Made by a program: the position numbers and the translations under genes
Notes under the pieces: generated by a model
What the model saw: only the letters and a program-made list of their open reading frames with translations
The model's database searches: none
Told to the model about the DNA's origin: nothing
Shown: positions 19,608 to 26,785 of the stretch, in pieces
Layout: the number at the start of each line of letters is the position of its first letter
Numbering within the stretch: the stretch's first letter is position 1
Origin: CAZEVY01 sp964515555
GTDB lineage: Bacteria > Acidobacteriota > Terriglobia > Bryobacterales > Bryobacteraceae
Direction of reading: 5' to 3'
Length of the DNA stretch: 26,785 nucleotides
NCBI GenBank assembly: GCA_964515555.1
Contig: CAZEVY010000077.1
Coordinates: 1-26,785 of the forward strand

Positions 19608-19664
19608 TCACGGACCGCTCGCCGCCCGCCCTGACCGAAGCCGCGTGGAGGGGAACGCGCCTGC

Positions 19665-19670
19665 TAGCAT
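19665..19670 (+). promoter_or_regulatory. Candidate extended -10 (TGcTAGCAT) for AI-2E transporter gene
   Basis: TGC-TAGCAT ends 9 bp before the ATG at 19680, so transcription would start within a few bases of the start codon. There is no Shine-Dalgarno. A near-leaderless transcript fits. Confidence 0.45.
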
Positions 19671-19679
19671 AGCGTCCAT

Positions 19680-20720
19680 ATGCTCGGACTCGACGGCCGC
19701 GCCGCCCGCGCCGCATGGACGGTCTTCGCGCTGGCGCTGGGCCTGGGCGTCGTCTATCTGATCCGCCGCACGCTGCTGGTTTTCGTCTTCGCGATGCTGC
19801 TGGCCTACATGCTCGGCCCGCTGGTGGACCTGGTGGACCGCTACGCCGCGCGCCGCGTCTCGCGCAACGTCTCGCTGGCGGTAGTGTATCTGGCGCTGCT
19901 GGGGGTGATCGCCTTCGGACTGTTCACCGTCGGCTCGCGCATCGCCGAGGAAGCCGCCAGTCTCGCCAGCCGGCTGCCGCAGTATCTCAAGGACGCCGGA
20001 GCGTTCACCCGGCTGCCGCTGCCGGAATGGGCCGAGCCGTACCGCAAGCCGGCGCTCGACGCGCTGCGGCATCGGCTGGAGGAGGGCGCCGGACAGATCG
20101 TCCCGGCGATCGGACGCGCCGGCCAGATCGCCATCGAGGTCTTCGGCAATGTGCTCTTCGCGATCCTGGTGCCGATCCTGAGCTTCATCTTCCTCAAGGA
20201 CTCGCGCGAGATCCGCGCCGGGCTTCTCAATCAGTTCGCCGGAGCCGCGCGCGCCACCGTCGACGCCGTGCTGGCCGACATCAACGTCATGCTGGCGCAG
20301 TTCATGCGCGCGCTGGTGCTTCTAAGCCTGTTCACTTTCACGGTTTACTCGATCTGGTTCGCGATCACCGGCGTCCCCTACGCGCTGCTGCTGGCGGGCC
20401 TCGCGGGCGTGCTGGAGTTCATCCCGGTGGCGGGGCCGCTCACGGCGGCGATCGCGACGTTGGTGGTCGCCGGGTTTGCCGGTTACGACGGGCTGATCTG
20501 GCTGGTGGTGTTCTTCATCGCGTTCCGCCTCTTCCAGGACTATGTGGTGCAGCCCTACCTGCTCGGCTCGGGCTTGAAACTGTCGCCGATCGCGGTGATC
20601 TTCGGCGTGCTGGCCGGCGAGCAGATCGCCGGCGCCACGGGAATGTTCCTCTCGATTCCCGTGCTCGCCACCCTGCGCGTCGTCTACACACGGATTCGCA
20701 TCGCCCGGACGCAGCCGTGA
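19680..20720 (+). CDS. AI-2E family transporter (PerM/TqsA-like membrane protein)
   Basis: 346 residues with about seven or eight hydrophobic spans: two at the N-terminus (15-50), one at 65-85, a soluble amphipathic stretch (about 90-150), then spans from about 155 to 335. The family signature VPYALLLAGLAGVLEFIPVAGP (in two overlapping parts, around residue 235) and the following FRLFQDYVVQPYLLG are clear. Some members export autoinducer-2 and others act as Na+/H+ antiporters; the substrate here cannot be assigned. ATG 19680 follows a -10-like box closely. Its stop overlaps the next gene's GTG (GTGA), so the two are probably co-transcribed. Confidence 0.92.
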   Translation: MLGLDGRAARAAWTVFALALGLGVVYLIRRTLLVFVFAMLLAYMLGPLVDLVDRYAARRVSRNVSLAVVYLALLGVIAFGLFTVGSRIAEEAASLASRLPQYLKDAGAFTRLPLPEWAEPYRKPALDALRHRLEEGAGQIVPAIGRAGQIAIEVFGNVLFAILVPILSFIFLKDSREIRAGLLNQFAGAARATVDAVLADINVMLAQFMRALVLLSLFTFTVYSIWFAITGVPYALLLAGLAGVLEFIPVAGPLTAAIATLVVAGFAGYDGLIWLVVFFIAFRLFQDYVVQPYLLGSGLKLSPIAVIFGVLAGEQIAGATGMFLSIPVLATLRVVYTRIRIARTQP

Positions 20721-21679
20721 GGGTCCGGCCGGCGCTCGCACTGGCGGCCGCGGCCCCACTCGCCGCCCACATGGTCAGCATGAGCACCGGAGAGGCGGCG
20801 ATCGAAGGCCCGCGGCTGCGGTTCGAGTTGCGGGTGCCACTCTACGAAGTCGCGCACGTGAAGAGTCCCGAGAGGGCGCTGCTTGACGCGTTGACCTTCT
20901 CCAGCCGCGGCGTCGACGGGCGGCGCACTTCGAGCGAATGCCGTGAGGAAAAGCCGCAGGCGTCCTATTACTGCCTTGCCGAGTACGAGTTCCCCGACCC
21001 GGTGGAGCGCCTCTCGGTGACCTCGCGGCTGCACGCCATCACGGTGCGCAATCACGTCCACCTGCTGCGCGCGACCCGCGGCGGAGCGACCGACCAGGCC
21101 GTGCTCGACCTCTCGTTTCCCACCGCCGATATTCGTTTCCGCCCGCCGACCGCCGGCGAGCTCGCCGTACAGCAGATCGTCGGGGGTGCGCTGCGGGCGG
21201 CCGGGGGCGCGGCCCCGCTGCTGTTCCTCGGCGCGCTGGTACTCGCTGCGCGAACGCGCCGGGAGCTCGTCGCGCTGGCCGTGGCCCTGATCGCCGGCGA
21301 GGTGATCGCCTGCCTCGTGCTGCCGATGACGGGGTGGCGGCCCGCGCCACGTTTCGTCGAGGCGGCGGCGGCTCTGACGATCGCCTATCTGGCCGTGGAG
21401 ATCCTGATGCTGCCGGCGGCGGGACGGCGATGGGCGGTGGTCGGCGTGTTGGGGCTGTTTCAGGGACTGTACTTCGCGTTGTTCATCGAATCGAGCCGGT
21501 ACTCGACCGCCTGGGTGCTGGCTGGCGTCGGTGCGGCCGAGATCGTACTGCTCGGGCTGTTTGCGACCGCCGGGTCCTGGATAGGGCGCGTGTTCGCGGG
21601 CGCTCCGCTGCGAGCGATCGGGTCGTGGCTGCTGCTGGCGACCGGCGGGGTCTGGTTCGTCGCACGGCTGTGGAGTTAG
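20717..21679 (+). CDS. HupE/UreJ-like membrane protein, divergent
   Basis: 320 residues, GTG start overlapping the previous stop by 4 bp. An N-terminal signal-like segment (RPALALAAAAPLAAHMV) is followed by a periplasmic beta-rich domain (about 22-150) and six hydrophobic spans (about 160-318). The layout, extracytoplasmic domain plus C-terminal membrane block, matches the HupE/UreJ_2 family; LVALAVALIAGEVIACLVLP and VGVLGLFQGLYFALF align by pattern with its conserved segments. The His residues usual in those segments (GYDHLLF, TxAHS, HGLGF types, from memory) are replaced here (GGAAPLLF, LIAGE, FQGLYF), so nickel or other metal transport through those ligands is doubtful. Function unknown. 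Confidence 0.65.
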   Translation: MRVRPALALAAAAPLAAHMVSMSTGEAAIEGPRLRFELRVPLYEVAHVKSPERALLDALTFSSRGVDGRRTSSECREEKPQASYYCLAEYEFPDPVERLSVTSRLHAITVRNHVHLLRATRGGATDQAVLDLSFPTADIRFRPPTAGELAVQQIVGGALRAAGGAAPLLFLGALVLAARTRRELVALAVALIAGEVIACLVLPMTGWRPAPRFVEAAAALTIAYLAVEILMLPAAGRRWAVVGVLGLFQGLYFALFIESSRYSTAWVLAGVGAAEIVLLGLFATAGSWIGRVFAGAPLRAIGSWLLLATGGVWFVARLWS

Positions 21680-21696
21680 GGGCGCGGCCGATGGGT

Positions 21697-21702
21697 TACC
21701 AT
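21697..21702 (+). promoter_or_regulatory. Candidate -10 (TACCAT) for ubiD-family gene
   Basis: TACCAT ends 11 bp upstream of ATG 21714. No Shine-Dalgarno is present between them. Spacing suggests a very short leader, as at 19665 and 26187. Confidence 0.35.
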
Positions 21703-21713
21703 TGGTCGTTTCC

Positions 21714-23174
21714 ATGGCCTTTCACGACCTCGGCGAGTTCATCGCGGCCCTCGAAAAGCACGGCGAGCTGAAGCGCATCCCCTTTGAGGTCGATCCGGTG
21801 CTCGAAATCACCGAGTTCGCCGACCGCTCGGTGAAGTCCGGGGGCCCCGCGTTCCTGTTTGAGAAACCTAAGGGCAGCACCGTCCCGGTGCTCATCAATG
21901 CCTTCGCCAGCATGAGGCGCATGGAGATCGCGCTGGGCGTGGGGTCGGTCGAGGCGATCGCGGCGCGCATCGTCGAGCTGCTCGAAACGCGCATGCCCGA
22001 GGGACTGATCGGCAAGCTGAAGATGCTGCCGAAGCTCGCCGACCTCGGATCGTTCTTCCCCCGCAACGTCTCCAGCGGACCCTGCAAGGAAGTCATCCGG
22101 CGGGACGGGTTCTCGCTGCATGACCTGCCGATCCTCCAGTGCTGGCCGGAAGACGCCGGGCGGTTCATCACGCTGCCCATGGTGTTTTCGCGCAATCCCG
22201 ACACCGGCAAGCGCAACTGCGGCTGTTACCGGTTGCAGGTCTTCGACGAGCGCACCACCGGCATGCACTGGCAGACGCACAAGCATGGCGCGGAGCACTA
22301 TCGCCGCATGCAGGCGATGGGCAAACAGGCGCGCATGGAGGTCGCCGTGGCGATCGGCGCCGATCCGGCCACCATGTACTCGGCGATCCTGCCGGTGCCG
22401 CCCGATCTCGACGAGATGATGATCGCCGGCTTCCTGCGCGGCAAGCCCGTCGAGATGGTGAAGTGCGAGACGGTCGACGTCGAGGTGCCGGCCAACAGCG
22501 AAATCGTGCTCGAAGGCTACGTGACGCTCGGCGAGCTGCGGCGCGAAGGCCCCTTCGGCGACCACACGGGCTTCTACTCGCTCGAGGACGACTACCCGGT
22601 GTTCCACGTCACCTGCATGACGCAGCGGAAGAATCCTGTGTACGCCACCACCATCGTCGGCCCGCCGCCGATGGAGGACTTCTACATGGGCAAGGCCATC
22701 GAGCGCATCTTCCTGCCGCTGATGCGGCTGCAACTGCCCGAGGTGCGCGACATCCACATGCCCGCCGAGGGCATCTTCCACAACTTGATTCTGGTGGCGA
22801 TCCGCAAGTCGTACCCGGGCCACGCGCGCAAGGTGATGCACGCCATCTGGGGCCTCGGCCAGGCGATGTTTTCCAAATGCATCGTCGTCGTCGACGAAGA
22901 CGTGAACGTGCAGGACGTGCGCGAGGTCGCCTGGAAAGCGCTCAACAACATCGACCCGGAGCGCGACATCGAGTTCGTGCACGGGCCGGTCGATTCGCTC
23001 GATCATGCCAGCCGCCTGCCGAACTACGGGTCGAAGATGGGCGTCGACGCCACGCGCAAGTGGCCCGCCGAGGGATTCACGCGCCCCTGGCCCGGCGTGA
23101 TCCGCATGAGCGAGGAGGTGCGCCGCCGCGTCGACGAGATGTGGAAACGCGCCGGACTTCCTGGTACCCTGTAG
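21714..23174 (+). CDS. ubiD: UbiD-family decarboxylase (polyprenyl-hydroxybenzoate/menaquinone-type)
   Basis: 486 residues, full length. UbiD enzymes use prenylated FMN, made by UbiX, to decarboxylate aromatic or alpha,beta-unsaturated acids, including 4-hydroxy-3-polyprenylbenzoate in quinone synthesis. Evidence: N-terminal FHDLGEFIAALEKHGELKRI, the YRLQVFD and MHWQTHKHGAEHY region, and REGPFGDHTGFYSL with Glu278 and Asp283 where characterised family members have their catalytic acidic residues; C-terminal GSKMGVDATRKW. ATG 21714 is chosen over GTG/ATG codons just upstream because the family N-terminus starts at AFHDLGEF. No ubiX or other quinone genes are in the window, so the substrate (quinone precursor or an aromatic acid) is open. 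Confidence 0.93.
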   Translation: MAFHDLGEFIAALEKHGELKRIPFEVDPVLEITEFADRSVKSGGPAFLFEKPKGSTVPVLINAFASMRRMEIALGVGSVEAIAARIVELLETRMPEGLIGKLKMLPKLADLGSFFPRNVSSGPCKEVIRRDGFSLHDLPILQCWPEDAGRFITLPMVFSRNPDTGKRNCGCYRLQVFDERTTGMHWQTHKHGAEHYRRMQAMGKQARMEVAVAIGADPATMYSAILPVPPDLDEMMIAGFLRGKPVEMVKCETVDVEVPANSEIVLEGYVTLGELRREGPFGDHTGFYSLEDDYPVFHVTCMTQRKNPVYATTIVGPPPMEDFYMGKAIERIFLPLMRLQLPEVRDIHMPAEGIFHNLILVAIRKSYPGHARKVMHAIWGLGQAMFSKCIVVVDEDVNVQDVREVAWKALNNIDPERDIEFVHGPVDSLDHASRLPNYGSKMGVDATRKWPAEGFTRPWPGVIRMSEEVRRRVDEMWKRAGLPGTL

Positions 23175-23221
23175 TTTGCCTTTGACGGTCATTGTCCTCA
23201 GCTAAGCCCGCAAAGGGCACG

Positions 23222-23279
23222 CGCGGGCGTTCCTAGCCCGCGAAGCGCCGGTCCCCGGCGCGGCAGGCAAGTGTGCCTG
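23222..23279 (+). ncRNA. Three tandem hairpins: structured leader of rsgA or small RNA
   Basis: Three perfect 7-bp stems follow one another with a single base between them: CGCGGGC/GCCCGCG (23222-23242, 7-nt loop), GCGCCGG/CCGGCGC (23244-23260, 3-nt loop) and GCAGGCA/TGCCTGC (23262-23279, 4-nt loop). They occupy most of the 130-bp gap between ubiD and rsgA and end 13 bp before the AGGAG of rsgA. There is no T-run, so a simple terminator is unlikely. It could be a cis-acting leader or a separate RNA; I recognise no Rfam family. Confidence 0.5.
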
Positions 23280-23304
23280 CGCACGACTGCTGAGGAGAAT
23301 TCCA

Positions 23305-24360
23305 GTGAATTTCAAGTCTTTGGGATGGAGTGTGTATTGGGACGGCGTCTTCGCGCCGTTCGACGCCGATGGCCTAGCGCCCGGCCGCGTCATGATCGCG
23401 GAGCGCGAGCATTTCACCGTCGCGACCGCCGGTGGCGAGCGCGACGCCGAGCCTGCCGGCAAGCTGCGGTACGAGACCGCCGGCGCGTCCGCCTGGCCGG
23501 TCACCGGCGACTGGGTGGCGCTCGGGGCCGATGGCCGACGCATTGAGGCGATGCTGCCGCGCAGGACGTGCTTCGCGCGGCGGCGGCCCGGCGGCGGCGG
23601 GTTGCAGGCGCTGGCGGCGAACATCGACGTCGCCTTCCTGGTCACGGGCCTCGACGGCGATTTCAACCTCCGCCGCATCGAGCGCTACCTGTACCTGGCG
23701 CGCGAGAGCGGCGCGCGCGCCGTCGTCGTGCTGAACAAAAGCGATCTGTGCGACGACCTCGCCGTCCGAATGGATTCGTGCGAGCGGCTCGCGCCCGACG
23801 CCCCGGTGATCGCCATGAGCGCCCTCGAAGGAAGCGGCGTCGGCCAACTGGCGGCGCACGTCGAGGAGGGCGAGACGGCGGTGCTGCTGGGGTCGTCCGG
23901 CGCCGGCAAGTCGACCATCGTGAACCGGCTGCGCGGCTATGAGTCGCAGCCGACGCGTCCTGTGCGCGAGCACGATTCGCGCGGCCGCCACACGACCACG
24001 CATCGCGAACTGATCGCGCTCGACTTCGGATGGCTGCTCATGGACGTCCCCGGCATCCGCGAGCTGCAACTGTGGGCGCCGGAGGAGGGCGACGGCCTCG
24101 CCGCGACCTTCGCCGACATCGCCGGCCTCGCGCCCCTGTGCCGCTTCCGCGACTGCGCGCACGAGGGCGAGCCGGGGTGCGCCGTCGCCGAGGCGCGCCG
24201 GCGCGGCGAGATCGACGAGGGCAGATGGGTGGGCTACTCCAAGATGCGCCGCGAAATCGCGCGGGTGGATCGCGCCGAGGACCCGCTTGCAGCTGCCGAG
24301 TACAAGCGGTGGCTGAAGGCCCAGCATCGCCGGCAGAAACAAATCTACGAAAGGAGGTAA
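23305..24360 (+). CDS. rsgA: Ribosome small-subunit-dependent GTPase RsgA
   Basis: 351 residues. GTG start with AGGAG (23293-23297) 7 bp upstream. Layout: N-terminal OB-fold (about 1-100), circularly permuted GTPase domain with G4 NKSD at 144-147, G5 SALEG at about 172, G1 GSSGAGKST at 196-204, G2 threonines in RHTTTHRE, and G3 DVPG from 247, then a zinc-binding knuckle Cys279, Cys284, His286, Cys292. All key motifs are intact. RsgA checks and releases late 30S assembly intermediates, hydrolysing GTP on the ribosome; in many bacteria it is inhibited by (p)ppGpp. The 130-bp structured region upstream may control it. The last codons read GAAAGGAGGTAA, a perfect anti-16S match by chance or design. 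Confidence 0.97.
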   Translation: MNFKSLGWSVYWDGVFAPFDADGLAPGRVMIAEREHFTVATAGGERDAEPAGKLRYETAGASAWPVTGDWVALGADGRRIEAMLPRRTCFARRRPGGGGLQALAANIDVAFLVTGLDGDFNLRRIERYLYLARESGARAVVVLNKSDLCDDLAVRMDSCERLAPDAPVIAMSALEGSGVGQLAAHVEEGETAVLLGSSGAGKSTIVNRLRGYESQPTRPVREHDSRGRHTTTHRELIALDFGWLLMDVPGIRELQLWAPEEGDGLAATFADIAGLAPLCRFRDCAHEGEPGCAVAEARRRGEIDEGRWVGYSKMRREIARVDRAEDPLAAAEYKRWLKAQHRRQKQIYERR

Positions 24361-24412
24361 GCTTCGAAACAAGTCTTTCGTCCATGTGTTTAGCAATGAT
24401 CTGGAGGCTTGT

Positions 24413-26194
24413 ATGAGGGTAGCCGCCGTTTTCCTGATCCTCGGACTGTCCCAGGCCCAGCCGATGCAGCAGATGCAGCCGCTGCGGCCGCTCCGGGGCG
24501 TGCCGGTCCCGGAGCCGCCGGAGCTTGCGGCCTATGTGCGCGACCGCGCGACGCTGATCGCGCTCGGCAAGGCGTTCTTCTGGGACATGCAGGCCGGCAG
24601 CGACGGGCGCACCGCGTGCGCGACCTGCCACTTTCACGCCGGCGCCGACCATCGCCGGCAGAACCAGATCGCCGATTCGGGCTTTCCCTTTCCGGCCAAC
24701 CTTCAGTTGGACATCGCGCATTTTCCGCTGCGGCTTCTCGCCGATCCGAACAATCGCAACTCCACCGTGCTGCGCGACACCTCGCTGCGGATCGGCTCGG
24801 CGGGACTGTTCCGGCGAATGCTGGGCGATGTCGTCGCCGGCCAGCCCGACGAGATCGGCTGGGATGGGCTGGATCGGCCGGAATTCATGGTCGGCGAGGT
24901 TCAGGTGCGCCGCGTGACGATTCGCAACGCGCCCTCGGTCATCAACACGGTGTTCAACGTGTCGAACTTCTGGGACGGCCGCGCCAGCCGCGTCTTCAAT
25001 GGCTTCAACCCGTTCGGCGACGGGGCGGCCGCGCCCGGCGCCCTGGTGTCGCGAAACGGCGTCCTGCGCGGCGAGCGCGTGCGGCTGGACCGGGCCAGCC
25101 TGGCGTCGCAGGCCGTCGGGCCTGCCGTCGATGCGACCGAGATGTCCTACGAAGGCCGTATCTGGCCGCAGCTCGGGCGAAAGCTGCTGAGTCTCGCCCC
25201 GCTCGCGCTCCAGCAGGTGGCGCCGGACGATAGCGTGCTCGGCCCCATGGCGCGCGTCGACGGACGAGGCCTTCTGGACGCTTTCACCTACCCGGGCATG
25301 ATCCGGACCGCGTTCCGGCCGGAGTTCTGGGAGTCGACCCAACTGGTCGACGGCTCGGGCAATCTCCTTCCGAGCCGTTTCGGCGATCCGGAAAATCCCG
25401 GGGAATTCACTCAAATGGAGTTCAATTTCCCGATATTCTGGGGCCTGGCGCTGCTGGCCTACCAGTCGACCCTGGTGTCGGACGATGCGCCGTTCGACCG
25501 CTTCCTGGAAGGGGACTCGGGCGCGCTCACGCGCCAGGAACAGGATGGCATGAGTCTGTTCCTCACCGCGGGCCGGTGCGAGACCTGTCACGGCGGCGCG
25601 GAGTTCTCCGCCGCCACGTTCTCGGGCGCCAACGGCGGCCGCGCCGATCGCGCCTTCCAGCGGACCGGGGTGCGCCCGGCGCAGGACGACGCGGGCGCCG
25701 GCAACGGGTCGTTCCGCAGCGTCGGACTGCGCAATGCCGAGCTCACCGGGCCGTACTTCCACAACGGCGGGCAGGCGACGCTCGAGCAGGTGGTCGATTT
25801 CTACGTGCGCGGAGCGGATTTCGCGGCGACCAACAATATCCGGCCCTTCAACGCGAGTCCGGCGCAGCGCGCCGCGCTGGCGGCGTTTCTGCGCGCGCTC
25901 ACCGACCATCGCGTGCGTTTCGAGCGGGCTCCGTTCGACCATCCCGAGATGTGCGTTCCATCGGGACTCCGGGAGACGGAGCCGGGCGTGCTCATGGCCG
26001 GCGAGTCGGCGGCCTTTCCCCGGAGCGCGGCCGAGCGCTGGGTGGCGATTCCCGCAGTGGGCGCATCGGGAAACGTCGCGCCGCTACAGACGTTCGAGGA
26101 GCTGCTGCTCGGCGTGGGCTCCGACGGCTCGCGGGCGCACGCCATGACCGAGGCCTGCACGGCGCCGCTGCCTGCGGGCCGCGGCGTAGAATAG
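24413..26194 (+). CDS. Long diheme cytochrome c peroxidase-like protein
   Basis: 593 residues. ATG 24413 is supported by GGAGG (24403-24407) 5 bp upstream and a signal peptide (MRVAAVFLILGLSQAQ); the in-frame GTG at 24386 would spoil it. A Met/Gln/Pro-rich stretch follows. Two CXXCH haem sites, CATCH from Cys69 and CETCH from Cys389, with the cytochrome c peroxidase/MauG landmarks NRNSTVLRD, NAPSVINTVFNVSNFWDGRA and FRSVGLRNAELTGPYFHNGG. The 320-residue haem spacing and total length far exceed the ~340 residues of bacterial di-haem peroxidases, so extra inserts are present (about 100-170 and 230-370) plus a ~70-residue tail. Periplasmic peroxide reduction or another oxidation is likely; the electron donor could be one of the cytochromes of this window, which is inference. 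Confidence 0.85.
   Translation: MRVAAVFLILGLSQAQPMQQMQPLRPLRGVPVPEPPELAAYVRDRATLIALGKAFFWDMQAGSDGRTACATCHFHAGADHRRQNQIADSGFPFPANLQLDIAHFPLRLLADPNNRNSTVLRDTSLRIGSAGLFRRMLGDVVAGQPDEIGWDGLDRPEFMVGEVQVRRVTIRNAPSVINTVFNVSNFWDGRASRVFNGFNPFGDGAAAPGALVSRNGVLRGERVRLDRASLASQAVGPAVDATEMSYEGRIWPQLGRKLLSLAPLALQQVAPDDSVLGPMARVDGRGLLDAFTYPGMIRTAFRPEFWESTQLVDGSGNLLPSRFGDPENPGEFTQMEFNFPIFWGLALLAYQSTLVSDDAPFDRFLEGDSGALTRQEQDGMSLFLTAGRCETCHGGAEFSAATFSGANGGRADRAFQRTGVRPAQDDAGAGNGSFRSVGLRNAELTGPYFHNGGQATLEQVVDFYVRGADFAATNNIRPFNASPAQRAALAAFLRALTDHRVRFERAPFDHPEMCVPSGLRETEPGVLMAGESAAFPRSAAERWVAIPAVGASGNVAPLQTFEELLLGVGSDGSRAHAMTEACTAPLPAGRGVE
26187..26192 (+). promoter_or_regulatory. Candidate -10 (TAGAAT) for the metallo-beta-lactamase-fold gene
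   Basis: TAGAAT ends 6 bp before the TTG start codon at 26199 and overlaps the stop of the peroxidase-like gene. Transcription would start at or next to the TTG, giving a leaderless mRNA. No Shine-Dalgarno is present. Confidence 0.45.
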
Positions 26195-26198
26195 CGGG

Positions 26199-26785
26199 TT
26201 GATCCACGAAATCCTGCCGGTCGGCATGCTTCAGTGCAACTGCTCCGTCTTCGGCGACGAAGCGACGCGCGAGGCCATCGTGGTCGATCCGGGCGACCAG
26301 ATCGGCGACATCCTCGAAGTGCTGGCGCGGCACAACCTGCGCGTGACGGCTATTGTCGTCACCCACGCGCATATCGATCACATCGGCGGCGCGGCCAAGC
26401 TGAAGGCCGCCACCGGCGCGCCCGTTTGGCTCAATCAGAACGACCGGCTGCTCTACGACCACCTCGACACCCAGGCCGCCTGGCTCGGGATGGCGACGCC
26501 CGAACGCACCAAGATCGACGTCGACGCGCGCGACGGCGACACCTTGAAGCTGGCCGCGGCGGACTTCCACGTTCTCCACACGCCGGGTCACACGCAGGGG
26601 AGCCTCTGCCTGTGGATTTCCGCCGAGAACAAGCTGGTCGCCGGCGACACGCTGTTTCGCGACAGCATCGGGCGCACGGATCTGCCGGGCGGCGATGGCA
26701 GACAGATACTGATATCGATCCGCGAGAAACTGCTCGCGCTACCTGATGGCGCTGTCGTGATTCCGGGTCACGGCGATCTCACGAC
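26199..26785 (+). CDS. Metallo-beta-lactamase-fold hydrolase (glyoxalase II-like), 3'-truncated
   Basis: 195 codons are visible before the right edge, with a TTG start (MIHEILPVGMLQCNCSVFGD). TTG 26199 is chosen because the family N-terminus begins there and the preceding in-frame region overlaps the peroxidase stop. Zinc-site motifs in order: THAHIDH (His56, His58, Asp60, His61), HTPGHTQGSLCLW, AGDTLFRDSIGRTDLPGGD, and PGHG near the end. These match the small GloB-like hydroxyacylglutathione hydrolase group; the FRDSIGRTDLPGGD segment is typical. Likely a cytoplasmic thioester hydrolase or detoxification enzyme; substrate not assignable. Only the last few residues appear to be missing. Confidence 0.93.
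   Translation, partial: MIHEILPVGMLQCNCSVFGDEATREAIVVDPGDQIGDILEVLARHNLRVTAIVVTHAHIDHIGGAAKLKAATGAPVWLNQNDRLLYDHLDTQAAWLGMATPERTKIDVDARDGDTLKLAAADFHVLHTPGHTQGSLCLWISAENKLVAGDTLFRDSIGRTDLPGGDGRQILISIREKLLALPDGAVVIPGHGDLT

Noticed and set aside
23222..23279. Three hairpins considered as a tRNA
   Set aside because: No acceptor-stem pairing, no T-loop GTTCRA sequence and no CCA-adjacent structure are visible.
24349..24360. Perfect Shine-Dalgarno-like GAAAGGAGGTAA at the end of rsgA
   Set aside because: It encodes the last residues of RsgA and lies over 50 bp before the next start, which has its own GGAGG. No start codon is suitably placed after it; probably coincidence.

Overview
The window is GC-rich and densely packed, with no tRNA, rRNA, insertion sequence or CRISPR array that I can see. 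Gene content suggests an environmental Acidobacteriota genome, probably Solibacter/Bryobacterales-like. The clues are a kinase-associated hydrolase tail, an OmcA/MtrC-DmsE-type cytochrome cluster, an acidobacterial-looking Csm set and near-leaderless promoters. This assignment is inference from gene content only; no marker gene is present.

Layout. (1) 1-815: the C-terminal end of a hydrolase-domain protein, cut by the left edge. (2) 866-8189, minus strand: a three-gene operon with 4-bp stop/start overlaps. It encodes pyruvate:ferredoxin oxidoreductase (nifJ), a dihydroorotate dehydrogenase-like flavoprotein, and an ADP-forming acyl-CoA ligase fused to a GNAT acetyltransferase. Together they can convert pyruvate to acetyl-CoA and reduced ferredoxin, then acetate and ATP. 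(3) 8190-8426: a divergent control region. (4) 8427-14447, plus strand: a four-gene operon, again with 4-bp overlaps. It encodes an OmcA/MtrC-type decaheme cytochrome, an MtrA/DmsE-type decaheme cytochrome, an MtrB/PioB-like beta-barrel and a tetraheme cytochrome. This is the architecture of an outer-membrane porin-cytochrome conduit for extracellular electron transfer. (5) 14464-19575, minus strand: a type III-A CRISPR interference operon, cas10-csm2-csm3-csm4-csm5, without cas1, cas2, cas6, csm6 or an array in view. Cas10 lacks an HD domain but keeps GGDD, Csm2 carries a ~100-residue Gly/Arg-rich repeat extension, and csm5 has an in-frame amber codon. (6) 19680-26785, plus strand: an AI-2E family transporter, a HupE/UreJ-like membrane protein, a UbiD-family decarboxylase, the GTPase RsgA behind a three-hairpin leader, a long diheme cytochrome c peroxidase-like protein, and a metallo-beta-lactamase-fold hydrolase cut by the right edge.

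How it may work together (inference): the pyruvate operon makes low-potential electrons and ATP, and the divergent cytochrome operon could discharge electrons (or take them up) across the outer membrane. The facing promoters allow joint control. The Csm module is a separate RNA-targeting defence unit that may be decaying or dependent on components elsewhere in the genome.
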